Below are positions 56,622-64,000 of a stretch of 64,000 nucleotides of DNA, piece by piece (position 1 is the stretch's first letter; every line of letters starts with the position of its first letter). Below the pieces are notes generated by a model. The model had not been told where the DNA came from, searched no databases, and worked only from the letters and a program-made list of their open reading frames with translations. A program made the position numbers and the translations under genes. The DNA is from Pseudidiomarina planktonica (GTDB taxonomy: Bacteria; Pseudomonadota; Gammaproteobacteria; Enterobacterales; Alteromonadaceae), in assembly GCF_900177775.1 (NCBI RefSeq), contig NZ_FXWH01000001.1, forward strand, positions 1,054,001 to 1,118,000, read 5' to 3'.

Positions 56622-57609
56622 TGGTTATCAACCACTCCTGTTTCAGCTGTTTTCCCCAGTTACCGAACCAACGTTTTAACGGATTATTTAAGAACCGCTG
56701 ATAGGCTTTACAACAGGCATGCAAACGATCCTTGTCGTTCGCTAATTGTTCAACTTGCAGCCAGTCTTGCCAGGCCAGATGTATGCCCCAATCAGGTACA
56801 TGAATTTCACAGTTCGGTAAGCGATAGTGAAAGGTGGGCCTGGATTTTATTAAGGGGTCGGAGCAGCGCTCACGCACGTGGTCTTCGTCTAAATGCATAA
56901 ACAAAGGTAAGCAATCCAGCGACCGATTACGGGTTGGGTTGTCATCTATATAATCGTCAATCATTTCACGCTGGCTTGGTTGGTAGCGCGCCGCAATCAC
57001 TTTTTTAATGTAAGTTTTCGGAAACGGTGACACATAACTGGTAAATTTACGGGTTAAATTGACCTCGCTATGTTGAATCAGCCATTCCTCTAAGCATAAA
57101 AAGGCTTTTAAATAAGGGACAATGGAATCAGCTTCAGTGCTTGGAACCTCAGGGTTAAATTGTAACCCGAAGGCATTAATTGCTCGTGCCGAGGTTCCCT
57201 GTGCGCCTTTATTGCGCAACACCTCAACCAGCTTATTAACTTCAGTCATGCGTGACATAGGTAGTGGTGGCGAAACTAACTCCAGCGGCACCACATGGTC
57301 AGCTAACCGGCTTAGCGTATCTTCGGCAAATACAGCTACGTCATCGGCTAAATCGCCATTGTCGCGCTGTTTCTGACCCATTTCTTTGAGAAGTCGAAAG
57401 TCGACTTCCACCACCCAGTCACCAGCATCATCACCAACCAGCTTGCGCTCATAGCGGCCGGTCTGTTTAATCTTTAAGTTGAGTTCATCGGCAACAACTT
57501 CAGCAAGTCGATCCAGCGTCAGGCCATTAAGTTCAATCTCAATGCCGTTACGACGTTCATCGCCTTGGGCAGTATTAGTTACGGGAGGTAAAGCTATATC
57601 TTGGGACAT
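56614..57609 (-). CDS. Amidoligase-family (COOH-NH2 ligase) protein
   Basis: The protein has 331 residues. GIEIELNGL at 22-30 is the first metal-binding strand of the glutamine-synthetase-like amidoligase fold. YERKLVGDDAGDWVVEVDF near 53, VPLELVSPPLP near 106 and NAFGLQFNPEVP near 145 are further family segments. Iyer, Abhiman and Aravind (2009) described this ATP-dependent peptide-bond-forming family and its frequent pairing with class I glutamine amidotransferases. That pair is seen here with an 8-nt overlap. The amine and carboxyl substrates are unknown. Confidence 0.85.
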   Translation of the reverse strand: MSQDIALPPVTNTAQGDERRNGIEIELNGLTLDRLAEVVADELNLKIKQTGRYERKLVGDDAGDWVVEVDFRLLKEMGQKQRDNGDLADDVAVFAEDTLSRLADHVVPLELVSPPLPMSRMTEVNKLVEVLRNKGAQGTSARAINAFGLQFNPEVPSTEADSIVPYLKAFLCLEEWLIQHSEVNLTRKFTSYVSPFPKTYIKKVIAARYQPSQREMIDDYIDDNPTRNRSLDCLPLFMHLDEDHVRERCSDPLIKSRPTFHYRLPNCEIHVPDWGIHLAWQDWLQVEQLANDKDRLHACCKAYQRFLNNPLKRWFGNWGKQLKQEWLITND

Positions 57610-57649
57610 TAGTTATGCCTTCTTCAGTAAGCTACCTGCAATGAAAGGC

Positions 57650-57676
57650 AAAAAACCGCGCCGGGGCGCGGTTTTT
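57650..57676. terminator. Bidirectional terminator after slyD
   Basis: AAAACCGCGCC pairs perfectly with GGCGCGGTTTT over a 2-3 nt G-rich turn, flanked by an A-run on one side and a T-run on the other. On the minus strand it ends the ygfZ-slyD transcript and isolates the amidoligase unit downstream. Confidence 0.9.
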
Positions 57677-57690
57677 ATCGTCAGCCCACC

Positions 57691-58176
57691 CTAGTGGTCG
57701 TGCTCACCATCGGTGTGCACATGGCCGTGTTCTAGTTCAGATTCTGTTGCTGCACGTACTTCCAGAACTTCTACATCAAAGTTCAGATCAACACCCGCTA
57801 ATGGGTGGTTGCCGTCAACAGTCACTTCTTCTTCGCTCACATCAACAATAACAACAGATTGTTCGCCGTTGTCAGTGCTGGCACGGAACTGCATGCCCGG
57901 AGCTACTTCAGCATCGCCAAACAGGTTGCGAGGAACACTTTGGATCAGGCCTTCATGGCGCTCACCATAAGCATCTGCTGAAGAAATTTCTGCTGAAAAT
58001 TTGTCGCCAACTTTCTTGTCTTCTAAGGCGTTTTCCAGTCCTTTGATCAGCATGCCGCGGCCAAAGATAAAGCTTAACGGCTGACCTTCTTTTGATTCAT
58101 CCAATAATTGGCCGTCCGCTGTTTTAACCGCGTAATTAATGGCTACGACTTTATCCTGATTAATAGTTTCGCTCAT
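57691..58176 (-). CDS. slyD: SlyD-type FKBP peptidyl-prolyl cis-trans isomerase
   Basis: The 161-residue protein has a split FKBP domain (INYAVKTADGQLLDES, FIFGRGMLIKGLENAL). The inserted IF chaperone domain is at about 70-125, with LIQSVPRNLF and the SlyD mark VDGNHPLAGVDLNF. The tail EHGHVHTDGEHDH is His-rich but shorter than the metal-binding tail of E. coli SlyD. Its ATG overlaps the ygfZ stop (ATGA), and the E. coli genes are not so coupled. Confidence 0.9.
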   Translation of the reverse strand: MSETINQDKVVAINYAVKTADGQLLDESKEGQPLSFIFGRGMLIKGLENALEDKKVGDKFSAEISSADAYGERHEGLIQSVPRNLFGDAEVAPGMQFRASTDNGEQSVVIVDVSEEEVTVDGNHPLAGVDLNFDVEVLEVRAATESELEHGHVHTDGEHDH

Positions 58177-59111
58177 GATTCATCCAAGTTATAAGGCAGT
58201 GAGTGTATTTCCAGAAGACTTGCGTCATCGCCCTGCAACCGGTAGTTGGTTTGGTTGTCGCTGTCACTGGGCATAACTGCCAACAGATCCAGCTGACGAT
58301 CGGTACGGCTCACTGCATTAATAACCGTACCGGCACGACGCCAATTATCGCCAATCGCCATTTCAATAGTTGCGCCTGCAACCGCTGGCGAGCCTGTTCC
58401 GACTAAACGAAACAGTGCGCGTTTTTGTTTGCCCAAATACTTCATTCGGGCAACCGTCTCCTGGCCGATATAACATCCTTTACTGAAGCTGATTGCGTTC
58501 AGTGCCTGCAGGTTGAGCATTTGCGGCACAAACGTTTGCACAGTTTCGTTACCTAGGGTAGCACGACCACGTTCAATCTCCAGTGCCCGCCAGACAATTT
58601 CTGGCGCCTTTTCACTATTTGCGGTGACGTCTGAGCTGCCCACAATCAAGTACTGAGCAGGCTCGGTACCAACTTGCAGCACCACGTGTTCGTCGGTCTG
58701 ATGAACCGGCTCAACTAAGGGCTGTTGTAACTGTTCAGCGAGTCGGGCAGGGGCAGCGTGACCAAACACCCCAGTGAAAACGTATTCGTCACTGGCATCG
58801 GTAACTTCAACCTTGCTAAACGCAGCGTATTTTTTCAGTTCCTGCAACGATAACGGAATACTGGCTTTTGGCTGAATTAACAACCAGCTGTCAGCCCATC
58901 GGCAGATGCGAAAAATACTGAGAGTCTTACCTTTATTGTCGCAATGCGCGCCGTATAGCCACTGATCTTTGGTAAGCTGGCGTACATCACAAGTCACTTG
59001 CCCTTGCAGAAAAGTTTCCGCCTGATCGCCAGAAAGTTGAATGGCACCATAATCAGATAACGAAACCGTTACGTATTCAGGGGCAGCTTTGGTAAACTCT
59101 GTCGCTAACAC
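58173..59111 (-). CDS. ygfZ: tRNA-modifying / Fe-S-linked folate-binding protein YgfZ
   Basis: YgfZ helps maturation or repair of some Fe-S enzymes, including MiaB, with folate. The 312-residue protein has the GcvT-like fold and the family signature KGCYIGQETVARMKYLGKQKR near 225, with the essential Cys. It is divergent from sdhE-ygfX, as in E. coli, where ygfZ and sdhE are also back to back. Confidence 0.94.
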   Translation of the reverse strand: MLATEFTKAAPEYVTVSLSDYGAIQLSGDQAETFLQGQVTCDVRQLTKDQWLYGAHCDNKGKTLSIFRICRWADSWLLIQPKASIPLSLQELKKYAAFSKVEVTDASDEYVFTGVFGHAAPARLAEQLQQPLVEPVHQTDEHVVLQVGTEPAQYLIVGSSDVTANSEKAPEIVWRALEIERGRATLGNETVQTFVPQMLNLQALNAISFSKGCYIGQETVARMKYLGKQKRALFRLVGTGSPAVAGATIEMAIGDNWRRAGTVINAVSRTDRQLDLLAVMPSDSDNQTNYRLQGDDASLLEIHSLPYNLDES

Positions 59112-59181
59112 GTTTCAACCTCAGTAATGAATGTTACCCATAATTATTGGGGCAGTGAATTCGTTTACAAGGGTTAACTGG

Positions 59182-59198
59182 CAGAGAATCTTTCTCTG
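59182..59198. promoter_or_regulatory. Small palindrome in the ygfZ/sdhE divergent region
   Basis: CAGAGA-ATCTT-TCTCTG is a perfect 6-bp inverted repeat in the 123-nt divergent region, 37-53 nt before the sdhE start. It may be a binding site for a regulator of either gene. A weak -10-like TATATA follows near 59214. Confidence 0.3.
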
Positions 59199-59234
59199 GC
59201 TTTGAAATCGTTCTATATAAGAAGAGGCAATGGC

Positions 59235-59507
59235 ATGTTCGAGCTAAAACAATCGGAAGAAATATTGAAAGATAAGCGTCGGCTGCGCTGGGCTTGTCGC
59301 CGTGGCATGGTGGAGCTCGATGTGTTGTTTTTGCCATTTACTGAAGAAGTTTATGATGATTTAGATGAACGCCAACAAGCGTTATTCCGGCGTTTACTGA
59401 CTTGTGACGATCCTGATTTGTTTGCTTGGATAATGGGTCATCAGAAATGTGAAGACGAAGGCTTGAAAGAAATTATTCAAGTGCTGCTGGCGCGAGTGAA
59501 AGTTTAA
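59235..59507 (+). CDS. sdhE: Succinate dehydrogenase assembly factor SdhE
   Basis: SdhE helps attach FAD to SdhA and FrdA. The protein has 90 residues from ATG 59235 (AGAGG upstream). A further upstream ATG would add eleven residues not found in the family. RLRWACRRGMVELDVLFLPF carries the conserved RGxxE flavinylation motif, and LTCDDPDLFAWIMGH follows. Its neighbour ygfX starts 1 nt after its stop. Confidence 0.94.
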   Translation: MFELKQSEEILKDKRRLRWACRRGMVELDVLFLPFTEEVYDDLDERQQALFRRLLTCDDPDLFAWIMGHQKCEDEGLKEIIQVLLARVKV

Positions 59508-59508
59508 T

Positions 59509-59796
59509 ATGCAGCCACGCTTGTGGCAGTTTCGCTATAAACTGCCCTGGCGCGCTCAGGCGACTACTCGCGTAGTTGCTACCGATGAACTGGCCCAGCG
59601 CTGGTATTTTTTGCCAGCGGCCAATTGCTGGCAACTGTCGGCACCAGCGCTGATATTGCCCTGGTTAGTTTGTATACGCCTTACCCATAAGCAACAACAT
59701 TGCTGGTTATGGCTATGGTCGTTCGGCTTAACACGTACTGAGTTTCGACGCTTACGCCGTATTACCCGGGTTGGTACGGAACTGAGCTGGCGTTAG
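59509..59796 (+). CDS. ygfX: YgfX family membrane protein (CptA)
   Basis: The protein has 95 residues, with basic, Trp-rich sequence and one to two membrane-associated helices ([27 protein letters not shown]). This is the DUF1434/YgfX pattern. In E. coli the sdhE-ygfX pair was reported as the CptAB toxin-antitoxin system acting on MreB and FtsZ, while other work ties both to flavinylation. The last 45 nt overlap the convergent nadB tail. Confidence 0.8.
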   Translation: MQPRLWQFRYKLPWRAQATTRVVATDELAQRWYFLPAANCWQLSAPALILPWLVCIRLTHKQQHCWLWLWSFGLTRTEFRRLRRITRVGTELSWR

Positions 59797-61392
59797 TAGC
59801 GTAGGCACAGCTTCCGGCAGCAGGTCGGGGTGGTCCAGGTTGTAATGTAGGCCACGGCTCTCTTTACGCTCCATGGCGGAACGCACAATAAGTTCTGCCA
59901 CTTGCACCAGATTGCGAAGCTCCAGCAGATTATTACTAACTTTAAAGTTGGCATAATAATCATGAATTTCATGCTGTAGCATTTCAATCCGTCTGAGTGC
60001 TCGCTCTAAGCGCTTATTGGTGCGAACAATACCCACGTAGTCCCACATAAACAAACGTAACTCGTGCCAGTTATGTTGAATAATAACTTCTTCGTCAGAG
60101 TCATTTACCTTGCTTTCATCCCAGCTTGGTAATTGAGTCGTAATTTGTACTTTATCCAATCGTTGAATAATGTGTTTGGCGGCCGCTTGCGCAAACACCA
60201 CACACTCCAGCAACGAATTACTGGCCATACGGTTAGCACCATGCAAACCGGTGTAGGCCACTTCGCCAATGGCATATAAGCCAGGAACATCAGTTTGTGC
60301 ATGTAAGTCGGTAACGACGCCGCCGCACGTATAATGTGCTGCCGGCACTACCGGCAGCGGCTCTTTGGTCATATCAATACCAAGCGCCAAACACTTCTCA
60401 TAAATAGTGGGGAAGTGTTCCTTAATAAAATCGGCAGGTTGATGCGAAATGTCCAGATACATGCAATCAGCGCCCAAACGTTTCATTTCGTAATCGATGG
60501 CGCGTGCTACGACATCGCGCGGAGCCAGTTCCGCAGCTTCGTGAAACTCCGGCATAAAGCGACTGCCGTCGGGGCGTTTCAGCAGCGCACCTTCACCACG
60601 CAATGCTTCGGTTAATAAGAAAGTTTGCGCGCCGGGGTGGTATAGACAGGTCGGGTGGAATTGATTGAATTCCATATTGGCGGTGCGACAACCTGCGCGC
60701 CATGCCATGGCAATACCATCACCACTGGCAACATCAGGGTTGCTGGTATACTGGTACACTTTACTGGCACCACCGGTTGCTAGAGCCACAAACTTGGCGG
60801 CAACGGTTTCTACCTGCTCATGTTTACGGTTCCATATATAGGCACCATAAACCGCGTGTGGCCTGCCAGTTTGCCGGCTGGTAATTAAATCAACGGCATT
60901 AAAGCGTTCTAACAGCTGAATGTTAGGGTGTTGACGAACGCGGTCGACCAAGGTGGTTTGCACTGCTTTACCGGTTGCGTCGGCAGCATGCAAAATACGG
61001 CGGTGACTATGTCCACCTTCACGGTTTAAGTGATAACGGGGCGCGCCCGCATTACTATCTATTTGATCAAAGCCAACCCCTTGATCAATTAACCACTGTA
61101 AACTAGCCCGGGCGTTTTGGGTGGTGTATTCTACCGCTTCACGACTGCACAAGCCGGCACCGGCAACCAAAGTGTCATCAATATGGCTATCAATGCTATC
61201 ATCTTCATCAAAGACAGCAGCGATACCACCCTGGGCGTAGTATGTAGAGCCCTCTGTCAGCGGCCCTTTACTTAGCACCAAAATGCGCGCGTGCTCAGCT
61301 AAGTGCAATGCTAGTGTTAGTCCGGCAGCGCCGCTTCCGATGATAAGTACATCTGTTTCATAGGTTGGTTTTTGTTGCATAAGTTGTTGCAT
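59752..61392 (-). CDS. nadB: L-aspartate oxidase
   Basis: NadB oxidises aspartate to iminoaspartate for NAD synthesis. The 546-residue flavoprotein has [19 protein letters not shown] at the N-terminus, [20 protein letters not shown] near 45 and the active-site region [20 protein letters not shown] near 275. It lies divergently beside rpoE, the arrangement of E. coli. Confidence 0.96.
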   Translation of the reverse strand: MQQLMQQKPTYETDVLIIGSGAAGLTLALHLAEHARILVLSKGPLTEGSTYYAQGGIAAVFDEDDSIDSHIDDTLVAGAGLCSREAVEYTTQNARASLQWLIDQGVGFDQIDSNAGAPRYHLNREGGHSHRRILHAADATGKAVQTTLVDRVRQHPNIQLLERFNAVDLITSRQTGRPHAVYGAYIWNRKHEQVETVAAKFVALATGGASKVYQYTSNPDVASGDGIAMAWRAGCRTANMEFNQFHPTCLYHPGAQTFLLTEALRGEGALLKRPDGSRFMPEFHEAAELAPRDVVARAIDYEMKRLGADCMYLDISHQPADFIKEHFPTIYEKCLALGIDMTKEPLPVVPAAHYTCGGVVTDLHAQTDVPGLYAIGEVAYTGLHGANRMASNSLLECVVFAQAAAKHIIQRLDKVQITTQLPSWDESKVNDSDEEVIIQHNWHELRLFMWDYVGIVRTNKRLERALRRIEMLQHEIHDYYANFKVSNNLLELRNLVQVAELIVRSAMERKESRGLHYNLDHPDLLPEAVPTLLTPAQFRTNPGNTA

Positions 61393-61496
61393 GAATTAGC
61401 GGCTAATGAATCGTCGGATAGGGTTTGGTGATACGAGCGAAATACCAAACTGGACTTTGAATACGAAAGGATTTTACTCTTTTAAACAATTAATGC

Positions 61497-61523
61497 GAAC
61501 TTTTTAACACACCCTCGGTCAGA
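61497..61523 (+). promoter_or_regulatory. Sigma-E-type promoter of rpoE
   Basis: GAACTT (61497-61502) and TCAGA (61519-61523) are separated by 16 nt, fitting the sigma-E consensus GGAACTT-N16-TCxxA. A second, less well-spaced GAACTT/TCTGA pair (61522-61527 and 61547-61551, 19 nt apart) overlaps it. Autoregulation of rpoE is established in E. coli. Confidence 0.65.
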
Positions 61524-61584
61524 ACTTGTAACGCTAGCAATGCCCGTCTGAGTGTGCACAAGAAGTTGGGGAGATCAGGCTCGG

Positions 61585-62163
61585 ATGAGCGAACAGGAAA
61601 CCGATAAGATGTTGGTCGAAAGAGTACAGCAAGGAGATCAGGCTGCTTTCGATTTACTGGTAAAGAAGTACCAACACAAGGTAATGAGCTTGATATCAAG
61701 ATATGTCAAGCAGCCCGGTGACGTGGCAGATGTTGCTCAGGAAGCTTTTTTGAAAGCCTATCGGGCGTTGCCCAGATTCCGTGGCGATAGTGCATTTTAT
61801 ACCTGGCTTTATCGCATAGCGGTAAATACAGCGAAAAATTACCTGGTTTCGCAAGGGCGTAAACCACCCTCATCAGATATTGATGCGGATGATGCAGAGT
61901 TTTACGAAGGCAGTGGCGCGTTAAAAGATAGCGCATCGCCGGAAAGTCTGTTGTTAACAGATGAAATCCGCGATGTGGTGATGCGAACTATCGATGCACT
62001 GCCGGAAGATTTGCGTAGAGCTATTACTCTACGTGAGCTAGAAGGTATGGGTTATGAGGAAATTGCGATCGAAATGGACTGTCCTATAGGTACAGTTCGA
62101 TCACGAATTTTTCGGGCTCGTGAAGCAATTGATAGTCAATTGCGGCCGTTACTGGAACGGTAA
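61585..62163 (+). CDS. rpoE: RNA polymerase sigma factor RpoE (sigma-E)
   Basis: RpoE directs transcription for envelope stress. It has 192 residues from ATG 61585 (MSEQETDKMLVERVQQGDQ), which aligns with the E. coli start (191 residues). An upstream ATG 61552 would place the start within the leader. Region 2 has YTWLYRIAVNTAKNYLVSQGR, and region 4 has EEIAIEMDCPIGTVRSRIFRAREA. Its anti-sigma RseA follows. Confidence 0.96.
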   Translation: MSEQETDKMLVERVQQGDQAAFDLLVKKYQHKVMSLISRYVKQPGDVADVAQEAFLKAYRALPRFRGDSAFYTWLYRIAVNTAKNYLVSQGRKPPSSDIDADDAEFYEGSGALKDSASPESLLLTDEIRDVVMRTIDALPEDLRRAITLRELEGMGYEEIAIEMDCPIGTVRSRIFRAREAIDSQLRPLLER

Positions 62164-62181
62164 CCATTGGGGAAGCAATAT

Positions 62182-62853
62182 ATGTCATTTACAAAGCAAC
62201 AGTTAACCTCAGCATGGCTGGACAACGAAGCGTCAAGCCTGCATGAAGCGGAAACTGAAACCTCTGCCGCAGGCGCTGCCGTTAACACGGATTCGCTAAC
62301 AGAGGTGCTAACCGCAGAGCAGCGAGCTTTGTGGCAGCGCTATGCATTAGTAGGAAGCGTGTTACGTGGTGATGCTGAAGTAGGCCAACCACTAGACATT
62401 AGCGCACAAGTAGCCGCGCGGGTGGCTGCAGAAGCCGCTTCAGATACAACAGAAAGTTCGGTTGTAGGTATTTCAGTGGCCGCCGGTGGTGCTCGCACCA
62501 AAGCTGCTATGCGTTGGTTAAAGCCAGCTGCCAGTGCAGCCGTTGCGGCCAGCGTTGCCATTGTGGCAGTGCTATCGGTACAGCAGTGGAACCAACCAAT
62601 GCCGGGTAGCGAAAGCTCAGGGCAAAGTATGGAACCTGCGCTTATTACTAATCCACTAGGTGGACGTAATCCGGTTAGCTACAACTCAGTTGGTAGCCCG
62701 GGTGCTAATAAAGCTGTCGCAACGCCTGGCAGCGACGCGCAACAACAACAGCGGCGTCAACTGCAATCTTATTTGATTGACCATCAGCAGCAGCTGCAAT
62801 TGCGTCAGCAAGCAGAACCAGAAACTACACCGGAGTCGCAGCCGCCGCAATGA
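62182..62853 (+). CDS. rseA: Anti-sigma-E factor RseA
   Basis: RseA holds sigma-E at the inner membrane until DegS and RseP cleave it. It has 223 residues from ATG 62182 with GGGGAAG upstream. The cytosolic anti-sigma domain (about 1-110) includes QQLTSAWLDNEASSL and EQRALWQRYALVGSVLRGD. A single membrane helix lies near 120-140 (AAVAASVAIVAVLSV). The periplasmic tail ends in a Gln-rich stretch. Its stop overlaps the rseB start. Confidence 0.92.
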   Translation: MSFTKQQLTSAWLDNEASSLHEAETETSAAGAAVNTDSLTEVLTAEQRALWQRYALVGSVLRGDAEVGQPLDISAQVAARVAAEAASDTTESSVVGISVAAGGARTKAAMRWLKPAASAAVAASVAIVAVLSVQQWNQPMPGSESSGQSMEPALITNPLGGRNPVSYNSVGSPGANKAVATPGSDAQQQQRRQLQSYLIDHQQQLQLRQQAEPETTPESQPPQ

Positions 62854-63920
62854 CGATTAAGTATGCCACTGTGGCGCCACTGCTGTTAACCGGGCTGCTA
62901 TTTAGCTTCTCCTCGGCGCCTGTGCTTGCGCTTCCCCAGCAAGCAACGGATCCGAATACCTCAGCAGCTATTCAGGTAGAAGAGCCCTCCGAAGCCGATC
63001 GGGCCGAATACGAAGACATTGGTGCTAGCTGGTATAACCGCATGGCTCAGGCTTTGCGGCAGCTGAACTTTGATGCGGCCTTAGTTCATGTGCAAGACGA
63101 CCGCATTGAACCGCTACGCTGGTTACATGGGCTTGATGAAAGCCAGCAAGAAGTTGAATTAGTGATGCGCTTAAACGGACCAGACTTTCGGGTTCTGCGC
63201 TTTGACGACCAAACCGCTTATTATCAACCGGCATCTAACTCTTATAGTTTGCGCTCGAATGTGGTGCACGGCTTGATTCCTGCCGGCTTTTACGAAAATT
63301 TTGATCAGTTATCTGATTACTACCGGGCACTACCTGTCGGTGGCGCGCGAGTTGCCGATCGTGATGCTCAGCACATTCGCGTGATTAGTCGTGACAACTT
63401 ACGATTTGGTTACTCGCTGTGGCTTGATAAAGAAACCGGCATGTTGTTGAAAAGTGCCATGGTGACTCCACAGGGTGACGTTGTAGAACAAATTCAGTTA
63501 ACGTCGCTGGCTATTCATCCACGCTTTCCGGCCAATTTAGAAGAACTGCGTGATGTACCGCGTCCGCCATTACTGTATGACACCGACAGGTTAATGCAGG
63601 TGCGCTATAAATTGTTGCCGGGTTGGTTACCAGAAGGGTTTAAATTGCTACGTAGCAATCATCACCGGTTAGCTATGACTGGCATACGCGCTGATTATTT
63701 CTTGTTTAGCGATGGGCTAACGGAGTTCTCCGTGTATATTGCGGAAGCTGACGCCCCGCCAATGCAGCCGGTGGCCATTAGTGGCTCTGACTCGCTTTAC
63801 TCGCTGCAAAACAATGAGTTTGTGGTTACCGTGGTGGGTAGCATACCCGTTCCTACCGCCCAGCGAATTGCCGAAAATATTGCCGTTGAACCTGTGGTGA
63901 GTACCGGAACGCAGCCATGA
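62850..63920 (+). CDS. rseB: Sigma-E regulatory protein RseB
   Basis: RseB is the periplasmic sensor that shields RseA from DegS. The 356-residue protein has a signal peptide ending VLALPQQ. Its first domain is LolA-like (ASWYNRMAQALRQLNFDAALVHVQDD). A smaller C-terminal MucB/RseB domain contains LLPGWLPEGFKLL near 250. The start overlaps rseA and the stop overlaps rseC (ATGA). Confidence 0.94.
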   Translation: MTIKYATVAPLLLTGLLFSFSSAPVLALPQQATDPNTSAAIQVEEPSEADRAEYEDIGASWYNRMAQALRQLNFDAALVHVQDDRIEPLRWLHGLDESQQEVELVMRLNGPDFRVLRFDDQTAYYQPASNSYSLRSNVVHGLIPAGFYENFDQLSDYYRALPVGGARVADRDAQHIRVISRDNLRFGYSLWLDKETGMLLKSAMVTPQGDVVEQIQLTSLAIHPRFPANLEELRDVPRPPLLYDTDRLMQVRYKLLPGWLPEGFKLLRSNHHRLAMTGIRADYFLFSDGLTEFSVYIAEADAPPMQPVAISGSDSLYSLQNNEFVVTVVGSIPVPTAQRIAENIAVEPVVSTGTQP

Positions 63921-64000
63921 TTAGAGAACTTGCCGAAGTTGTTGCGGTTGATGGGCAGCGCATCACAGTGTCGACCGAATTAAAAACCGGCTGCGGCAGT
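63917..64000 (+). CDS. rseC: SoxR-reducing system protein RseC (partial, 5' end only)
   Basis: The window ends 28 codons into this gene. The visible residues MIRELAEVVAVDGQRITVST and a Cys in TGCGS match the RseC N-terminal cysteine region. It follows rseB with a 4-nt overlap, the E. coli order rpoE-rseA-rseB-rseC. Confidence 0.8.
   Translation, partial: MIRELAEVVAVDGQRITVSTELKTGCGS

Noticed and set aside
1-64000. Mobile elements, CRISPR arrays, prophage or rRNA genes
   Set aside because: No transposase, integrase other than XerD, spaced direct-repeat array or phage genes were seen. XerD is the housekeeping recombinase by its conserved neighbours.

Overview
This is a chromosomal window of a gammaproteobacterium. 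Gene content and order (syd/queF/ppnN, gcvA/ygdD/rlmM, dapD-glnD-map/rpsB-tsf-pyrH-frr, the uppS-to-lpxB envelope block, ygfZ/sdhE/ygfX, nadB/rpoE-rseABC) match the Alteromonadales-Vibrionales-Enterobacterales lineages. The valine-catabolic operon, TTG/GTG-rich starts and several conserved small DUF proteins suggest a marine heterotroph of the Alteromonadales, possibly Idiomarinaceae. The genus is inferred from gene flavour, not from a search. No insertion sequence, prophage, CRISPR array or rRNA operon was seen, and no gene-free stretch exceeds about 300 bases.

1-7 kb: an AraC-family regulator and a truncated EamA transporter diverge from a five-gene branched-chain acyl-CoA (valine) degradation operon (mmsA, isobutyryl-CoA dehydrogenase, 3-hydroxyisobutyryl-CoA hydrolase, mmsB, an SDR). 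7-10.5 kb: a small membrane protein, gcvA, an alpha/beta hydrolase, DUF423 and rlmM. 10.5-16.5 kb (minus strand): an NAD-type isocitrate dehydrogenase, a diverged HDOD-like protein, a DUF3192 protein, ppnN and a soluble diguanylate cyclase. 16.8-23.7 kb: an M61 peptidase, queF/syd, a second DUF3192 protein, a GNAT, an Mpo1-like protein, DUF3301/DUF3549 and yqcC.

23.7-42.2 kb: core genes. dapD, glnD and map run leftward. rpsB to lpxB run rightward, covering translation (S2, EF-Ts, RRF), UMP kinase, undecaprenyl-PP, CDP-diacylglycerol and isoprenoid synthesis, outer-membrane assembly (RseP, BamA, Skp) and lipid A synthesis (LpxD, FabZ, LpxA, LpxB). Here dxr follows cdsA, unlike E. coli.

42.2-54.7 kb: glutathionyl-hydroquinone reductase, pirin, a response regulator with TPRs, an N-terminally short quinone oxidoreductase, tRNA-Tyr, an orphan protein, then xerD-dsbC-recJ-prfB(frameshifted)-lysS-rlmA.

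54.7-57.7 kb: a minus-strand unit between two intrinsic terminators, made of an amidoligase, a class-I glutamine-amidotransferase-like C26 peptidase and a Cys/Met-metabolism PLP enzyme. It is the best candidate for an uncharacterised metabolic system in the window.

57.7-64 kb: slyD-ygfZ, divergent sdhE-ygfX, nadB, and the rpoE-rseA-rseB-rseC envelope-stress operon (rseC cut by the window edge) behind a recognisable sigma-E-type promoter.
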